From positions 1-22,603 of the forward strand of contig JBKDFX010000170.1 in assembly GCA_046336825.1 (NCBI GenBank): 22,603 bases of DNA. The letters are read 5' to 3'. Source of the stretch: Ga0074139 sp046336825. Its GTDB lineage: Bacteria; Bdellovibrionota; Bdellovibrionia; Bdellovibrionales; Bdellovibrionaceae. Position 1 is the first letter of the stretch; every line of letters begins with the position of its first letter. A model generated the notes under the pieces. That model had not been told where the DNA came from. It was given only the letters and a program-made list of their open reading frames with translations, and did no database searches. Below, in pieces: positions 8,179 through 15,798 of the stretch. The translations under genes and the position numbers were made by a program.

Positions 8179-8207
8179 ATTTAAAAACCCGAAAAAAAAT
8201 ATTGCAA
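8179..8207 (-). promoter_or_regulatory. Possible promoter for the 8152-5089 gene pair
   Basis: On the minus strand TTGCAA (8207-8202) lies 17 nt before TTAAAT (8184-8179), each matching 4 of 6 sigma-70 consensus bases, about 26 nt before the start codon. The region is very AT-rich, so chance is a real possibility. Confidence 0.3.
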
Positions 8208-8330
8208 AAAAGAAGTCGATATTTTTGTTTCAGAATAAGTCAGAAGCAGAACTCAGGTCTAATCTAATGAATCTGAAAAAAGAGCAGCAATTTTTGTATT
8301 GGAGTTGTTAAAAGAATCAACATTTGCAAC

Positions 8331-8359
8331 ATGCGCCTGATGATTAACTCCAGGCGCAT
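8331..8359 (-). terminator. Perfect 9-bp hairpin between two cluster genes
   Basis: ATGCGCCTG (8331-8339) and CAGGCGCAT (8351-8359) pair perfectly around an 11-nt loop in the 252-bp gap downstream of the 8405-8947 gene. No U-run follows on the minus strand. On the plus strand it is followed by AGATTTTAGG. It may be a 3'-end stabiliser, an attenuator between the two halves of the cluster, or a protein-binding dyad. The rest of the gap shows no gene. Confidence 0.45.
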
Positions 8360-8404
8360 AGATTTTAGGAAAGAAAAAAATGATATAAATTATCAATAAG
8401 GCAC

Positions 8405-8947
8405 TTAAAGGCGTTGAGAAACGATATCAGAAATTTGTTTGAATATTTCATTGGTATTTGTGTTAGCACAAATCTGAGGATTGTGAGTAACTACCAGCTT
8501 GATCTCATTCTCAATTTTTAAAAAAAGTTCTTTCTCAGTTGAGTACTTTTTAATTACGGATTCATCTAATTGAAGCATGATGGCTCTTGCCAAAACCTGC
8601 AAGGTAGATCCTCCACCTGCCTTGATTTCATGATCTAAATTATTGATATCAGAAGGATTAGTTTGCAGCTTGTCCCAAATAGCTTTTCCTACTAAACCAC
8701 CAGCTGCTAATCCAATTGTTGATGATAAAGCAGCATTATCGACACCCATATCAGCCACAGTGCCTGCGCCAGTAAAAGACATCATAATAGCAAAGCCAAC
8801 AATTAATCCCCCCTGAATAGCGTATAATTCATTTAGAGACTTGCCTTCAGCTCGAGCTTTTTTTTCTAACAGATCAGTGCAAGTTAACTTCTGATTGGCA
8901 TGTAATTGTCCAGCCGTTATCAAAATAGCTAATATAATTGTTTTCAT
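8405..8947 (-). CDS. Small exported/membrane hypothetical protein (180 aa)
   Basis: Function not recognised. It begins with a signal peptide MKTIILAILITAGQLHA. Two Gly/Ala-rich hydrophobic segments follow (about 44-61 and 72-91: GGLIVGFAIMMSFTGAG and STIGLAAGGLVGKAIW), resembling glycine-zipper membrane helices. The C-terminal 90 residues are soluble and helical. Two cysteines, C23 and the one in HNPQICANT, could form a disulfide that brackets the membrane part. The start codon overlaps the stop of the DUF4105 gene as ATGA, with AGGAG a few bases upstream inside that gene, so translation is coupled. The coupling suggests a stoichiometric partner of the DUF4105 protein, perhaps its membrane anchor, which the enzyme itself lacks. 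Confidence 0.7.
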   Translation of the reverse strand: MKTIILAILITAGQLHANQKLTCTDLLEKKARAEGKSLNELYAIQGGLIVGFAIMMSFTGAGTVADMGVDNAALSSTIGLAAGGLVGKAIWDKLQTNPSDINNLDHEIKAGGGSTLQVLARAIMLQLDESVIKKYSTEKELFLKIENEIKLVVTHNPQICANTNTNEIFKQISDIVSQRL

Positions 8948-10047
8948 GGGACTCCTTTTTTAATTTGTATTAGTTTTTCGAGTTCATTTAATAAAAAATT
9001 AAAATTCTGCCCTTGCTTTGATTTAATAATTCTATCTCCATAAATTAATTGCAGAGTTCTGGCTCTCTCTGAAAAGTTTCTCGAATAAATTCGCCTAAGC
9101 TCAATTAGCGAAAGCTCACCAAGATTTGCTTGAATTTCAGAACGAGCACAAATCTCGTCACTGCATATCCTAAATGGTTTTGTTAGATTTTCGAGTAACT
9201 TGTATAAATCAATAGTTAAATTTTCTTTACGGGCAATAAGCTCTGATGTTACAAATCCCCTTTTTTTCTTGTTGATTGGATTTAGGGCATAAAAAATCAT
9301 CCTAAGTTGATTAGAATTTAACTTTTTTAACGTTTCTTTTTGAGAGTCATCCCAATCATTTTCATAATCCTCAGAATCAAATTCAGCTGGTAAAAACTTT
9401 GTAGGAGAATCAATCACTTTTTTAGGGAAAAACGTTAATAGTGCCGGTGCCAAAATAAGTCCTTCAATCTGAATTGGTGCAATTGGGTTAACTTTATGAG
9501 CAAATGTAGACAACGAAAATCCAGCAGCTCGAAGAAAATCAATGAGTACTGTCCCACAGTTATTATGAGTAAATAAATAACGACCCATATTATATTTTGA
9601 TAAAATGATTTGTTTTAATTGATTAATAATTCCAATTTTTAACTCTGCATTTAATGGTAAGGAGTAAATATTTAGGGATCTTTTTTCCACAATTAACTTT
9701 GTATGCAAATAGAGCTGTGTCTGAGAAATTAAGGCTACCACCGGGTAGAATCCACTCACACCTTTTGCGAGTAATTCAATTTCTGAATCATCTTCTGTAT
9801 TTGCTACAAACGAAATTACATAATCATAAGCGATATTATTTTTGGACATTTTGATTCTAAGTGAAGAGTGCCCAAAAGCACTTTCGATTCGATTAAAACT
9901 GGATTCAGAAATAAGAACATCTAATTTTTCAATTTTTAATTGTGGGTCATTGAGAAGGGCTAAATTAAAAGCATGCCCAGCTCCATAAATTAGGTTCAAA
10001 AAAAAAAAAATAAGCGGGCAGAGCCAAAATCTAAATATCTTCACCAA
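8944..10047 (-). CDS. DUF4105 (Lnb N-terminal periplasmic domain-like) exported protein, 367 aa
   Basis: An N-terminal hydrophobic signal (FWLCPLIFFFLNLIYGAGHA) precedes a DUF4105-type domain at about residues 38-200. It has the histidine motif SAFGHSSLRI (H60), the YDYVISF strand, the LNIYSLPL strand and the cysteine motif YLFTHNNCGTVLIDFL (C164). DUF4105 is a permuted Cys/His fold related to NlpC/P60, and the family includes Lnb, a lipoprotein N-acyltransferase of Bacteroides. Unlike Lnb this protein has no C-terminal membrane helices. Residues 200-367 are soluble and helical, with a C..C pair (ICSDEICARS). The start is TTG at 10047 or GTG at 10044, with no good Shine-Dalgarno. It heads a coupled pair with the 8405-8947 membrane protein. 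The domain assignment is firm; the reaction is not known. Confidence 0.8.
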   Translation of the reverse strand: MVKIFRFWLCPLIFFFLNLIYGAGHAFNLALLNDPQLKIEKLDVLISESSFNRIESAFGHSSLRIKMSKNNIAYDYVISFVANTEDDSEIELLAKGVSGFYPVVALISQTQLYLHTKLIVEKRSLNIYSLPLNAELKIGIINQLKQIILSKYNMGRYLFTHNNCGTVLIDFLRAAGFSLSTFAHKVNPIAPIQIEGLILAPALLTFFPKKVIDSPTKFLPAEFDSEDYENDWDDSQKETLKKLNSNQLRMIFYALNPINKKKRGFVTSELIARKENLTIDLYKLLENLTKPFRICSDEICARSEIQANLGELSLIELRRIYSRNFSERARTLQLIYGDRIIKSKQGQNFNFLLNELEKLIQIKKGVP

Positions 10048-10077
10048 TGATTGAGCTGCAAAATGAGCTCCAGGACT

Positions 10078-10096
10078 ATGTCTTATGATGAGACAT
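10078..10096. repeat. Short inverted repeat upstream of the DUF4105 gene
   Basis: ATGTCT (10078-10083) and AGACAT (10091-10096) form a perfect 6-bp dyad around TATGATG in the 134-bp gap between the PilZ and DUF4105 genes. It may be an operator or a weak hairpin. No U-run follows on either strand. Confidence 0.3.
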
Positions 10097-10181
10097 TTGT
10101 TTCTATGAGACTCAAATTAAGCCAGAATCAACTTTTAGATTTTGTTCCTCAACAAAAATCGGCTTTGAACGTAAAAATCCC

Positions 10182-10655
10182 TTACAAAAAGAAAGGGTCC
10201 TTTTGCCGTGTAGTTCGAAGTTGAGCAATGTACTCAATTAATCTTTTTTTCTTCAATTTTGAAAGGCCTTTGAACTTGAGTCCCATCAATCGATGATGGT
10301 TCTTATGACCTTGAATTTCACTGATCCATTGAATTGTGCAAAGGACCATGCCCAGATTGAGGCTTCCCGAAAAATCGACAAATATGTCTTCCTTGGATCG
10401 CACATTGAGTGGGGGAATCTCAAATCTTACACCATCAGGGCTTAAATTTCTGACTGTGGCTTTGGCAATGATTTTTGTTTTTAAATCGCAAAGATAAGCC
10501 AAACCATTGACCATCTCACGATTGGTGTTTCTTTCCACATCAAAAGTTAAAACCTTAGAATGTAAATCTTGAATGGATATAGAGGTATCGAAATCCTTTT
10601 CTATCTCCTCAAAAGGTGTACCTGCGTTTGGACTTTTCTTTCTGCTCGCCCCCAT
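10182..10655 (-). CDS. PilZ domain protein, probable c-di-GMP receptor (157 aa)
   Basis: A single PilZ domain spans about residues 38-150. Both ligand motifs are visible: RNTNR (R42 to R46, the RxxxR motif) and NLSPDG (N70 to G75, the [D/N]xSxxG motif). They are followed by the beta-barrel strands VRFEI, IFVDFSG and LCTIQWI and the strand RLMGLKF before a basic C-terminal helix. These residues are what c-di-GMP binding requires, so it should be a functional cytoplasmic receptor. The first 37 residues are polar and lack a known domain. There is no output domain, so it presumably acts by protein contact. GAGGAG upstream of the ATG supports the start. It has its own promoter-like sequence and sits between two operons of exported proteins, so its target cannot be read from context. 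Confidence 0.9.
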   Translation of the reverse strand: MGASRKKSPNAGTPFEEIEKDFDTSISIQDLHSKVLTFDVERNTNREMVNGLAYLCDLKTKIIAKATVRNLSPDGVRFEIPPLNVRSKEDIFVDFSGSLNLGMVLCTIQWISEIQGHKNHHRLMGLKFKGLSKLKKKRLIEYIAQLRTTRQKDPFFL

Positions 10656-10724
10656 CTTTTGCTCCTCAAAAAGGTTAGAAATAATAACTGCTAAAGTTGG
10701 AGTGGTTAATTTGATTGTACACAG

Positions 10725-10753
10725 ATTATAGAAAAATAAATCTCATGTGTTGA
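10725..10753 (-). promoter_or_regulatory. Sigma-70-like promoter of the PilZ gene
   Basis: On the minus strand TCAACA (10753-10748; 4 of 6 to TTGACA) is followed after exactly 17 nt by a perfect TATAAT (10730-10725). The start point would fall near 10718, giving a 5' leader of about 60 nt to the PilZ ATG. Confidence 0.5.
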
Positions 10754-10800
10754 CCATCTCAGTATTAAGAACAAAGAAAATAAATTTGTATCATCTTGGG

Positions 10801-10828
10801 GTCTTAAAAACTTCGATTTTTTGTCGAA
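10801..10828 (-). terminator. Possible terminator of the FnIII operon
   Basis: On the minus strand TTCGA (10828-10824) and TCGAA (10816-10812) pair around CAAAAAA and are followed by GTTTTTAAG. The stem is only 5 bp. A second dyad immediately upstream, TTTGACTT (10869-10876) with AAGTCAAA (10844-10851), may contribute. Both lie within 80 nt of the stop of the 10881-11753 gene. Confidence 0.4.
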
Positions 10829-10880
10829 CATTCTAACATCGCCAAGTCAAAAAAATAGGAACAGGAGCTTTGACTTAATA

Positions 10881-11753
10881 TTATTCGACTGACAGGGCCT
10901 TTAGAAGGGACTCCTCACTGGGTTTAATCGTCAGGGTTCGTTGGATACGAACAGAGTCAGGAAATCCTTCTTTGCGAAAATAAAGATCTAAGCGATATTC
11001 TCCAGGTGGCCAATCTTTCGTGGAAATTGTGCCATTTGCAGATATTTGTGGATCTAGCCTTTTCCATTCTTTGCTGAGGTGCCATCTTTTTGCGGGTTCA
11101 ATAACAAGCACAGCCCCCTGTTGTGAGGGTTTAGCTTGCAAACCCCCAGTATCAGATTCAACCAAAATTGGGGCTTGCAAGGGAGGTGCAGTGACCACAA
11201 CTGGTTTGGACCAATCGGTAAAGCCTGACTTTTCACCAGAATTGCTTATTGCTTTTAATCGATATTGATATATGCCTGTGCTGATAGGTGTTTTAAAAGC
11301 ACTTTGTGAAACCTGATGAGTGGTGATCTTTCCCGCTGAGTCGCGCAATTCAATTTCATAACCCAATGTTTCTGCAATAGATGGCCATTCAAATGAAAGT
11401 TCTGCGTTGGTTTCACCTTCGGGGATAAATATTGAAGTATTTTGAGTTATGGACGCCACCTGAGGGCGCGGAGCAGTAACACTTAGCTCAGTGAGTTCTG
11501 ACCAGTCGCCGGGCACTCCGCGGGAATCCAAAGCTCGACAGCGGGCTAAAAATTCACCAGGTTTTATTTTAAAACTAAAAAATGATGTATTTGATTTTAC
11601 AATTGATACCACTTGTCCTGATTTATTTTGAATCTCGAGTTCATATTTTTTAGCGTTGGGAATTTCTTCCCATTGTAGCTCCACAGAAACATTTGAAAAT
11701 CCAAAAACTAAATTTGTACAAAATAAAGAAAACAAAAAGCTAAGAGTTTTCAC
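10881..11753 (-). CDS. Exported fibronectin type III-like repeat protein (290 aa)
   Basis: A signal peptide (MKTLSFLFSLFCTNLVFG) precedes two FnIII-like modules. Module 1 (about 21-94) has ELQWEEIPNAKKYELEI, the strand FLARCRALDSRGVPGDWSE and an ending at SVTAP. Module 2 (about 115-189) repeats the plan with SFEWPSIAETLGYEIELRD, YQYRLKAISNSGEKSGFTDWS and VVVTAP. Residues 200-277 form a third beta-rich module with WPPGEYRLDLYFRKEG. The paired W..A..YE.E and Y..R..A....G...W patterns are the usual FnIII signature. The GTG start overlaps the preceding TGA as GTGA, with GAGG just upstream, so translation is coupled. It is likely a periplasmic or surface binding protein that works with the other two products of this operon. 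The ligand is unknown. Confidence 0.8.
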   Translation of the reverse strand: MKTLSFLFSLFCTNLVFGFSNVSVELQWEEIPNAKKYELEIQNKSGQVVSIVKSNTSFFSFKIKPGEFLARCRALDSRGVPGDWSELTELSVTAPRPQVASITQNTSIFIPEGETNAELSFEWPSIAETLGYEIELRDSAGKITTHQVSQSAFKTPISTGIYQYRLKAISNSGEKSGFTDWSKPVVVTAPPLQAPILVESDTGGLQAKPSQQGAVLVIEPAKRWHLSKEWKRLDPQISANGTISTKDWPPGEYRLDLYFRKEGFPDSVRIQRTLTIKPSEESLLKALSVE

Positions 11754-12577
11754 CTAACCTCTAAACTTCCCTGGGGCGAAATTTTAGAATCCTGGCTTTT
11801 TTCTTTTGAGTTGATAGAAACAGATTTGGCAATGTCGAGGGCGGCTCGTGGATCCAGTTCCAGTCCCTGAGTTTGGGTCACGTAATTAAAAGTGGATTTA
11901 AAGTTTTCACAGGAGCCTGGCCCGCCCCTCAAAATACCTGCAATTTCATCAATTGCATTTTTAACGGAAAGTCCCAGCCGCTTATCATTTTTTAGGAACA
12001 GGTAGCAGCTCTTCCAATCTTCAAAAATAGAATCTTTTGCACCTCGATTAGAACGTACAACCTCAATTGCGTGATTCGCACAAGTTTTTATAGGTAAGCC
12101 AACGCCGCGGTCTTTCATGCAAAACTGAACTAATTCTAAAAAATCCTGACGCATGATTTTAGTAGAGGCTGAAGGCTCCTTGGCGAACTCAAGACTCAGC
12201 TTAAAAGAGGAATCAAAATCAAAATTAAAATATTCAACAAGAAAAATCTTTTTAAAAGTTTCTAGAAAACTTTGCGTTTGTTCATCCGAAAGAGCAGAAA
12301 ATTCAAGAGCTGAATTTAATGTTGATTTAAGATCAACTCCCGACTTTTGCAACAATAAAGAAACTTGACGAAACCTTTCAAAGGATCCCACACAACCTTG
12401 GGAAATAGAATGGGCTGTTTGTAAACGAAAGGTCATAGGCAAATCAGACCAGGGCTCTTGCTTTAAGTACTCAAAACCTTTTTTAAAATTTTCAGCGCTA
12501 GGACAAGTTGCAAAACTAGGAACTCCGAAGAAAATAATGAGCAACCCTGAAAAAAAAACTTTTAACGCAAATATCAT
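11750..12577 (-). CDS. Exported helical hypothetical protein (275 aa)
   Basis: Function not recognised. The start is placed at 12577, where the ATG overlaps the upstream stop as TAATG and gives a compact signal peptide (IFALKVFFSGLLIIFFGVPSFA-T). An ATG 18 nt further upstream is possible but has no better Shine-Dalgarno. The mature protein is helical, with short repeated-looking units of about 35 residues built around cysteines (CPSAENFKKGF, SQGCVGSFERF, VQFCMKDRGV, KTCANHAIEV, WKSCYLFLKND, GSCENFKSTF). This pattern suggests stacked helical hairpins cross-linked by disulfides. The C-terminal tail is Ser/Lys-rich. It overlaps both neighbours by 1-4 nt, which indicates tight co-expression with the FnIII protein and the membrane protein. 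Confidence 0.7.
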   Translation of the reverse strand: MIFALKVFFSGLLIIFFGVPSFATCPSAENFKKGFEYLKQEPWSDLPMTFRLQTAHSISQGCVGSFERFRQVSLLLQKSGVDLKSTLNSALEFSALSDEQTQSFLETFKKIFLVEYFNFDFDSSFKLSLEFAKEPSASTKIMRQDFLELVQFCMKDRGVGLPIKTCANHAIEVVRSNRGAKDSIFEDWKSCYLFLKNDKRLGLSVKNAIDEIAGILRGGPGSCENFKSTFNYVTQTQGLELDPRAALDIAKSVSINSKEKSQDSKISPQGSLEVR

Positions 12578-13353
12578 TAATAAGTCCAACTCCATTGAAG
12601 GGAATTAACAGCTACCGGCCCCTGTTGACTGGGAACAAGTATAATTCCTGAAAGGGGGACATAGATTCGGCTTTTTGCCCGCTGGTGATGGTGATAATTT
12701 TTTATACTTCGTTGTTGAAATATCAGAGGCAAAAATGACGAAAGTGCCCCAAGTCCAACAAGTGCTTTATTGTCATCAGAAGCGTAGTCCATCATCCAAG
12801 CATTCGAGGCCAAATTTAAAAAAGCCCCTGTCCAAATGAGTTTTCGATCAAAACTGGCCTGATCGGCCAGATATTCTTCTGCAATTCGTTCTCGGTAAAG
12901 TTGGCCTCTTCGACCAGTCGCCTGGTTTTTTTTGGTTTCTGAAAGTGCCATTTGAGCTTTATCACGACGCAAAAGGTGGTAACTGAAGGCAAGTCCACCA
13001 GCTCCGATGATAACACCTGTGCGCGCCGCCCAATCGGCGTCCTCTCGGTCTTGCATATTGAGATCAGCTCGCTTTGAATTCATCAATTGAGCACCATTGA
13101 TAAGCGTCAAACCAGAGGGAACTAAAGTGGACCAGTAATCTTGGATTTTATCAGTTCGTTCATTATCCGCTTCTGTTTGTAGGCGCTCAGTGGCGCGAGG
13201 GACTACTTGCAATTCTGGATAATCAAAGGACTTTAACACCTCATCACCAGAGAGCTCACTGGCACTTGTGGTCGAGTTGATTTGAGTTTTATTCTCAGTT
13301 TGAGCGAATAAAGTTTGGACAAAAAGCAGTAAAATAAGAATTGAATTTTTCAT
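12577..13353 (-). CDS. Exported/membrane hypothetical protein (258 aa), first gene of FnIII operon
   Basis: Function not recognised. It has a signal peptide MKNSILILLLFVQTLFA-Q, a polar linker to about residue 70, then three hydrophobic segments (about 80-92, 112-128 with GVIIGAGGLAFSYHLL, and 171-213 with TGAFLNLASNAWMM and ALVGLGALSSFLPLIF). Between them lies a charged helical stretch. The C-terminus has beta character (SRIYVPLSGIILVP) and ends in alternating aromatics (QWSWTY). It could be an inner-membrane protein or a small outer-membrane-associated protein; the aromatic end hints at the latter but does not prove it. It is the first gene of a three-gene operon with overlapping stop and start codons. 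The weak GAGA before the ATG is the only Shine-Dalgarno candidate. Confidence 0.7.
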   Translation of the reverse strand: MKNSILILLLFVQTLFAQTENKTQINSTTSASELSGDEVLKSFDYPELQVVPRATERLQTEADNERTDKIQDYWSTLVPSGLTLINGAQLMNSKRADLNMQDREDADWAARTGVIIGAGGLAFSYHLLRRDKAQMALSETKKNQATGRRGQLYRERIAEEYLADQASFDRKLIWTGAFLNLASNAWMMDYASDDNKALVGLGALSSFLPLIFQQRSIKNYHHHQRAKSRIYVPLSGIILVPSQQGPVAVNSLQWSWTY

Positions 13354-13460
13354 TGTCTCATACTGACAGATAACAAAGCTTTTTCAACGGACCTAGATCC
13401 AGAAGCTGTCTCGATAATTCATATCAAGTCCAAAGTTTTAAATTCCGAAAAACTAAATGA

Positions 13461-13925
13461 ATGCTAGAATTTAAAAAAATTTATCTCGTCGCCTTTTTTG
13501 TGGGTTTAGCGATGTACGCTATTCAAACTTCTTTGCAAATTGCAGGGCCTGGTTCTTTTTTTAAAATGATATCTCAATCCAAAGCCCAAACACCTGTGGG
13601 TGACGTTCATTCAAATGCCCAGGATCCCAACACTCAAGTTTCAGTCATGGTTAAGGGTCTACATCCCAACCATGATGTGTATGTGGATAAATTGGGGGAT
13701 AGCTCTGGTTCGCGCGCTTCAGACACAACATTAAAAACGAAGCCTGATAAAAACAAGGCCGCAAATGATTTGGCCTCTCAATCGCAAGAACTGCACTCAT
13801 CAAGAGCCCTTGTAAGCCGTGATGAATGGGATCAAGTCAAATCGCAAAAGCCAGAAATTATTCTTTATTTTATGGACAGATACCCACGCGAGATTGCAGA
13901 GGAAATTATCAATGCATTTCGCTAA
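13461..13925 (+). CDS. Membrane-anchored small hypothetical protein (154 aa)
   Basis: Function not recognised. A single N-terminal transmembrane segment or uncleaved signal (about residues 7-29: IYLVAFFVGLAMYAIQTSLQIAG) is followed by a Ser/Thr/Asp/Lys-rich low-complexity linker (about 40-115) and a short C-terminal helical domain (SRDEWDQVKSQKPEIILYF to the end). That design is typical of a tethered regulator or adaptor. No clear Shine-Dalgarno precedes the ATG. Its last 14 nt overlap the start of the zincin-like gene, which also begins with a membrane segment, so the two are coupled and probably act together in the envelope. Confidence 0.65.
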   Translation: MLEFKKIYLVAFFVGLAMYAIQTSLQIAGPGSFFKMISQSKAQTPVGDVHSNAQDPNTQVSVMVKGLHPNHDVYVDKLGDSSGSRASDTTLKTKPDKNKAANDLASQSQELHSSRALVSRDEWDQVKSQKPEIILYFMDRYPREIAEEIINAFR

Positions 13926-15798
13926 AATTTTTGCCTTCTTTGTAGTGGGCTATTTGACGGCTCTGGGGACCCAAAAACTTATTTTTGAAAAATCAAACCC
14001 AAAGCTGAATAACCGATCACCATCAGCTTTAGATCAAATCAAGATTTTGAGCTGGGCCGAAATTAAATGTTTACCCCAAGATAAGCTAGAAAAAATTTAT
14101 TTACGCGTACAACTTCAGGAAGAAATAGACAGCGCAAAATGTGATGACAGTGTTCATGGCAGACTCAATCAGTTTTTTTCATTCCTCGAACAATCGAAGC
14201 TTCAACTAAAAGATGATAAATGGGGTGATCTTGCTAAGATGTTTAATGATCCCCTACGATACTTTGAGTCCTATAAAATTAAGCTGTACTTTGATTTTGC
14301 CCAGGCCAAAAGCTATGCCCAGGCCTCAAAAGGAGAAGGTGTTTGGCTAGGCAAGGGCTTTTTTGATTTAGACCCCATTACCGCCACAGCCCTATTTTTA
14401 CACGAAACTTACCATCACGATGAAAAAGACCCAGGCCATACACGCTGTAAAGGTGGAGACATTCCACAGACCAGTGGTGGCTGTGACGAAGTTTTCACTT
14501 TAGCAGCAACGGAAGCCCGTGGAGCCTACTCCATCACAGTGGCCTATTTATTTGCTCAAGCATTAGAAAATAAACAACTGTCGCAGGATCAAAAAAATCA
14601 GCTGCTCAAAGATGCTTTTGGTCTTCTATCTTCTCGTTTTGTTAGTGGATTTGAAGAAGTGGCCACACTGGTTGAAACTCTGGCTTTTTTGGATTTAAAA
14701 GGTCAAATCTGGATTTATCATCCATGGTTAAAAATGGTCAGACAAATCCCAGACTTGCAAAAAACATTACAAAAAACCCCAGCCACTCAATTGCAATTCC
14801 ATCATCAAAAGCAGGGTCTATTCGCAATTTTAAATAACAATAAATTATTTGAGTGGTCCTATTCAAATCCTTTACGAATTTATTATCCTGATATTATTCC
14901 AAGCACAGATGAAATTATGGATGCCACAAGATTATACCTATCATCACAAGAGTACGCTTACACATCGGTGATGAAAACCAATCGTCGAATTTATGTGGTG
15001 GAATTTAACAATTCAAGTCAACGCTGGGAACTTTTAGAGTTAGATCCCAATACGGACAAGCTTATCAATCCAGCGAAACAAATTTCCACCTATGATTTTT
15101 TTTCAGCGGGTGTTTTAGACGAAGCCGGAGATTTGTGGAGAATTTCAAAAGGCAGCCGAGGGGCAGCTAGCCAACTTTTGCAAGAGGCCTTGTATAAGGA
15201 ACAAAACCAAAAGTACCAAACCATATCGGGGGGTCTTTACACGGATCAATTTTTAGGAGTGACAAAAAAGGGAGAACTTTATCAACGTGAAAACAATCAA
15301 TTGAAGCGTTGGACTGCGGTACCGAACGGACTTGAAAAAGTCAGCGAAGGATTTTTAAATTACTACGCTAAAACCGATGAAAAACAAATTTGGTTTTGGC
15401 CGCGTAAACTCAAAGACTATTCAGCCAATAAAAAAACAAAAATATTTTTGCCTTTTGATGCCTTTGATTTTTCTGTGGTGAGACGGCTTTTAGCTGTTAC
15501 TGGCAATTTGCAAGAAACCACTGAAAAAGTATGCGGCCACAAAGTCAGTTTTAATGATCCTTACTGGCCCGACATGGCCTGGGCCTTGGACGGAGATGTT
15601 TTATTGATGGGCCCAAAAAATGGCAGTGAAGACGACTGTCGAATTGTACGACAAGACGTAAAAAGTGCCCGGCTGATCAAAAGAAAACCTGCCAAAGCCA
15701 ATAACGGGGCTGAGACCAAGCTCAGACCCGTAGATTTGGAAATTCAATTTACCAAGAAACCAAAGCACGTCTTTGAGAGTTGGTCGACTGGGGATTAA
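13912..15798 (+). CDS. Membrane-anchored zincin-like metallopeptidase candidate (628 aa)
   Basis: The start at 13912 is chosen over an upstream ATG at 13819. It has AGAGG 9 nt before it and opens a hydrophobic anchor (FAKIFAFFVVGYLTALG). At about 155-210 lies a zinc-peptidase-like signature: LFLHETYHHDEKDPGHTRC, with HETYH as HExxH (H164, E165, H168), another histidine at 176, cysteines at 179 and 191 (GGCDE), and a later glutamate in ATEARGAY (E201) that could be a third ligand. Residues 310-628 are rich in beta strands and aromatics (FEWSYSNPLRIYYP, RIYVVEFN, WELLELD, IWFWPRKL), compatible with a beta-propeller. The HExxH histidines and downstream residues are intact. Its substrate is unknown. 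Its 3' end overlaps the opposing cytochrome gene by 50 bp. Confidence 0.65.
   Translation: MHFAKIFAFFVVGYLTALGTQKLIFEKSNPKLNNRSPSALDQIKILSWAEIKCLPQDKLEKIYLRVQLQEEIDSAKCDDSVHGRLNQFFSFLEQSKLQLKDDKWGDLAKMFNDPLRYFESYKIKLYFDFAQAKSYAQASKGEGVWLGKGFFDLDPITATALFLHETYHHDEKDPGHTRCKGGDIPQTSGGCDEVFTLAATEARGAYSITVAYLFAQALENKQLSQDQKNQLLKDAFGLLSSRFVSGFEEVATLVETLAFLDLKGQIWIYHPWLKMVRQIPDLQKTLQKTPATQLQFHHQKQGLFAILNNNKLFEWSYSNPLRIYYPDIIPSTDEIMDATRLYLSSQEYAYTSVMKTNRRIYVVEFNNSSQRWELLELDPNTDKLINPAKQISTYDFFSAGVLDEAGDLWRISKGSRGAASQLLQEALYKEQNQKYQTISGGLYTDQFLGVTKKGELYQRENNQLKRWTAVPNGLEKVSEGFLNYYAKTDEKQIWFWPRKLKDYSANKKTKIFLPFDAFDFSVVRRLLAVTGNLQETTEKVCGHKVSFNDPYWPDMAWALDGDVLLMGPKNGSEDDCRIVRQDVKSARLIKRKPAKANNGAETKLRPVDLEIQFTKKPKHVFESWSTGD

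Noticed and set aside
13819..13911. Upstream start for the zincin-like gene
   Set aside because: It would overlap the previous gene by more than 100 nt, lacks family-like sequence, and ATG 13912 has AGAGG and a membrane anchor.
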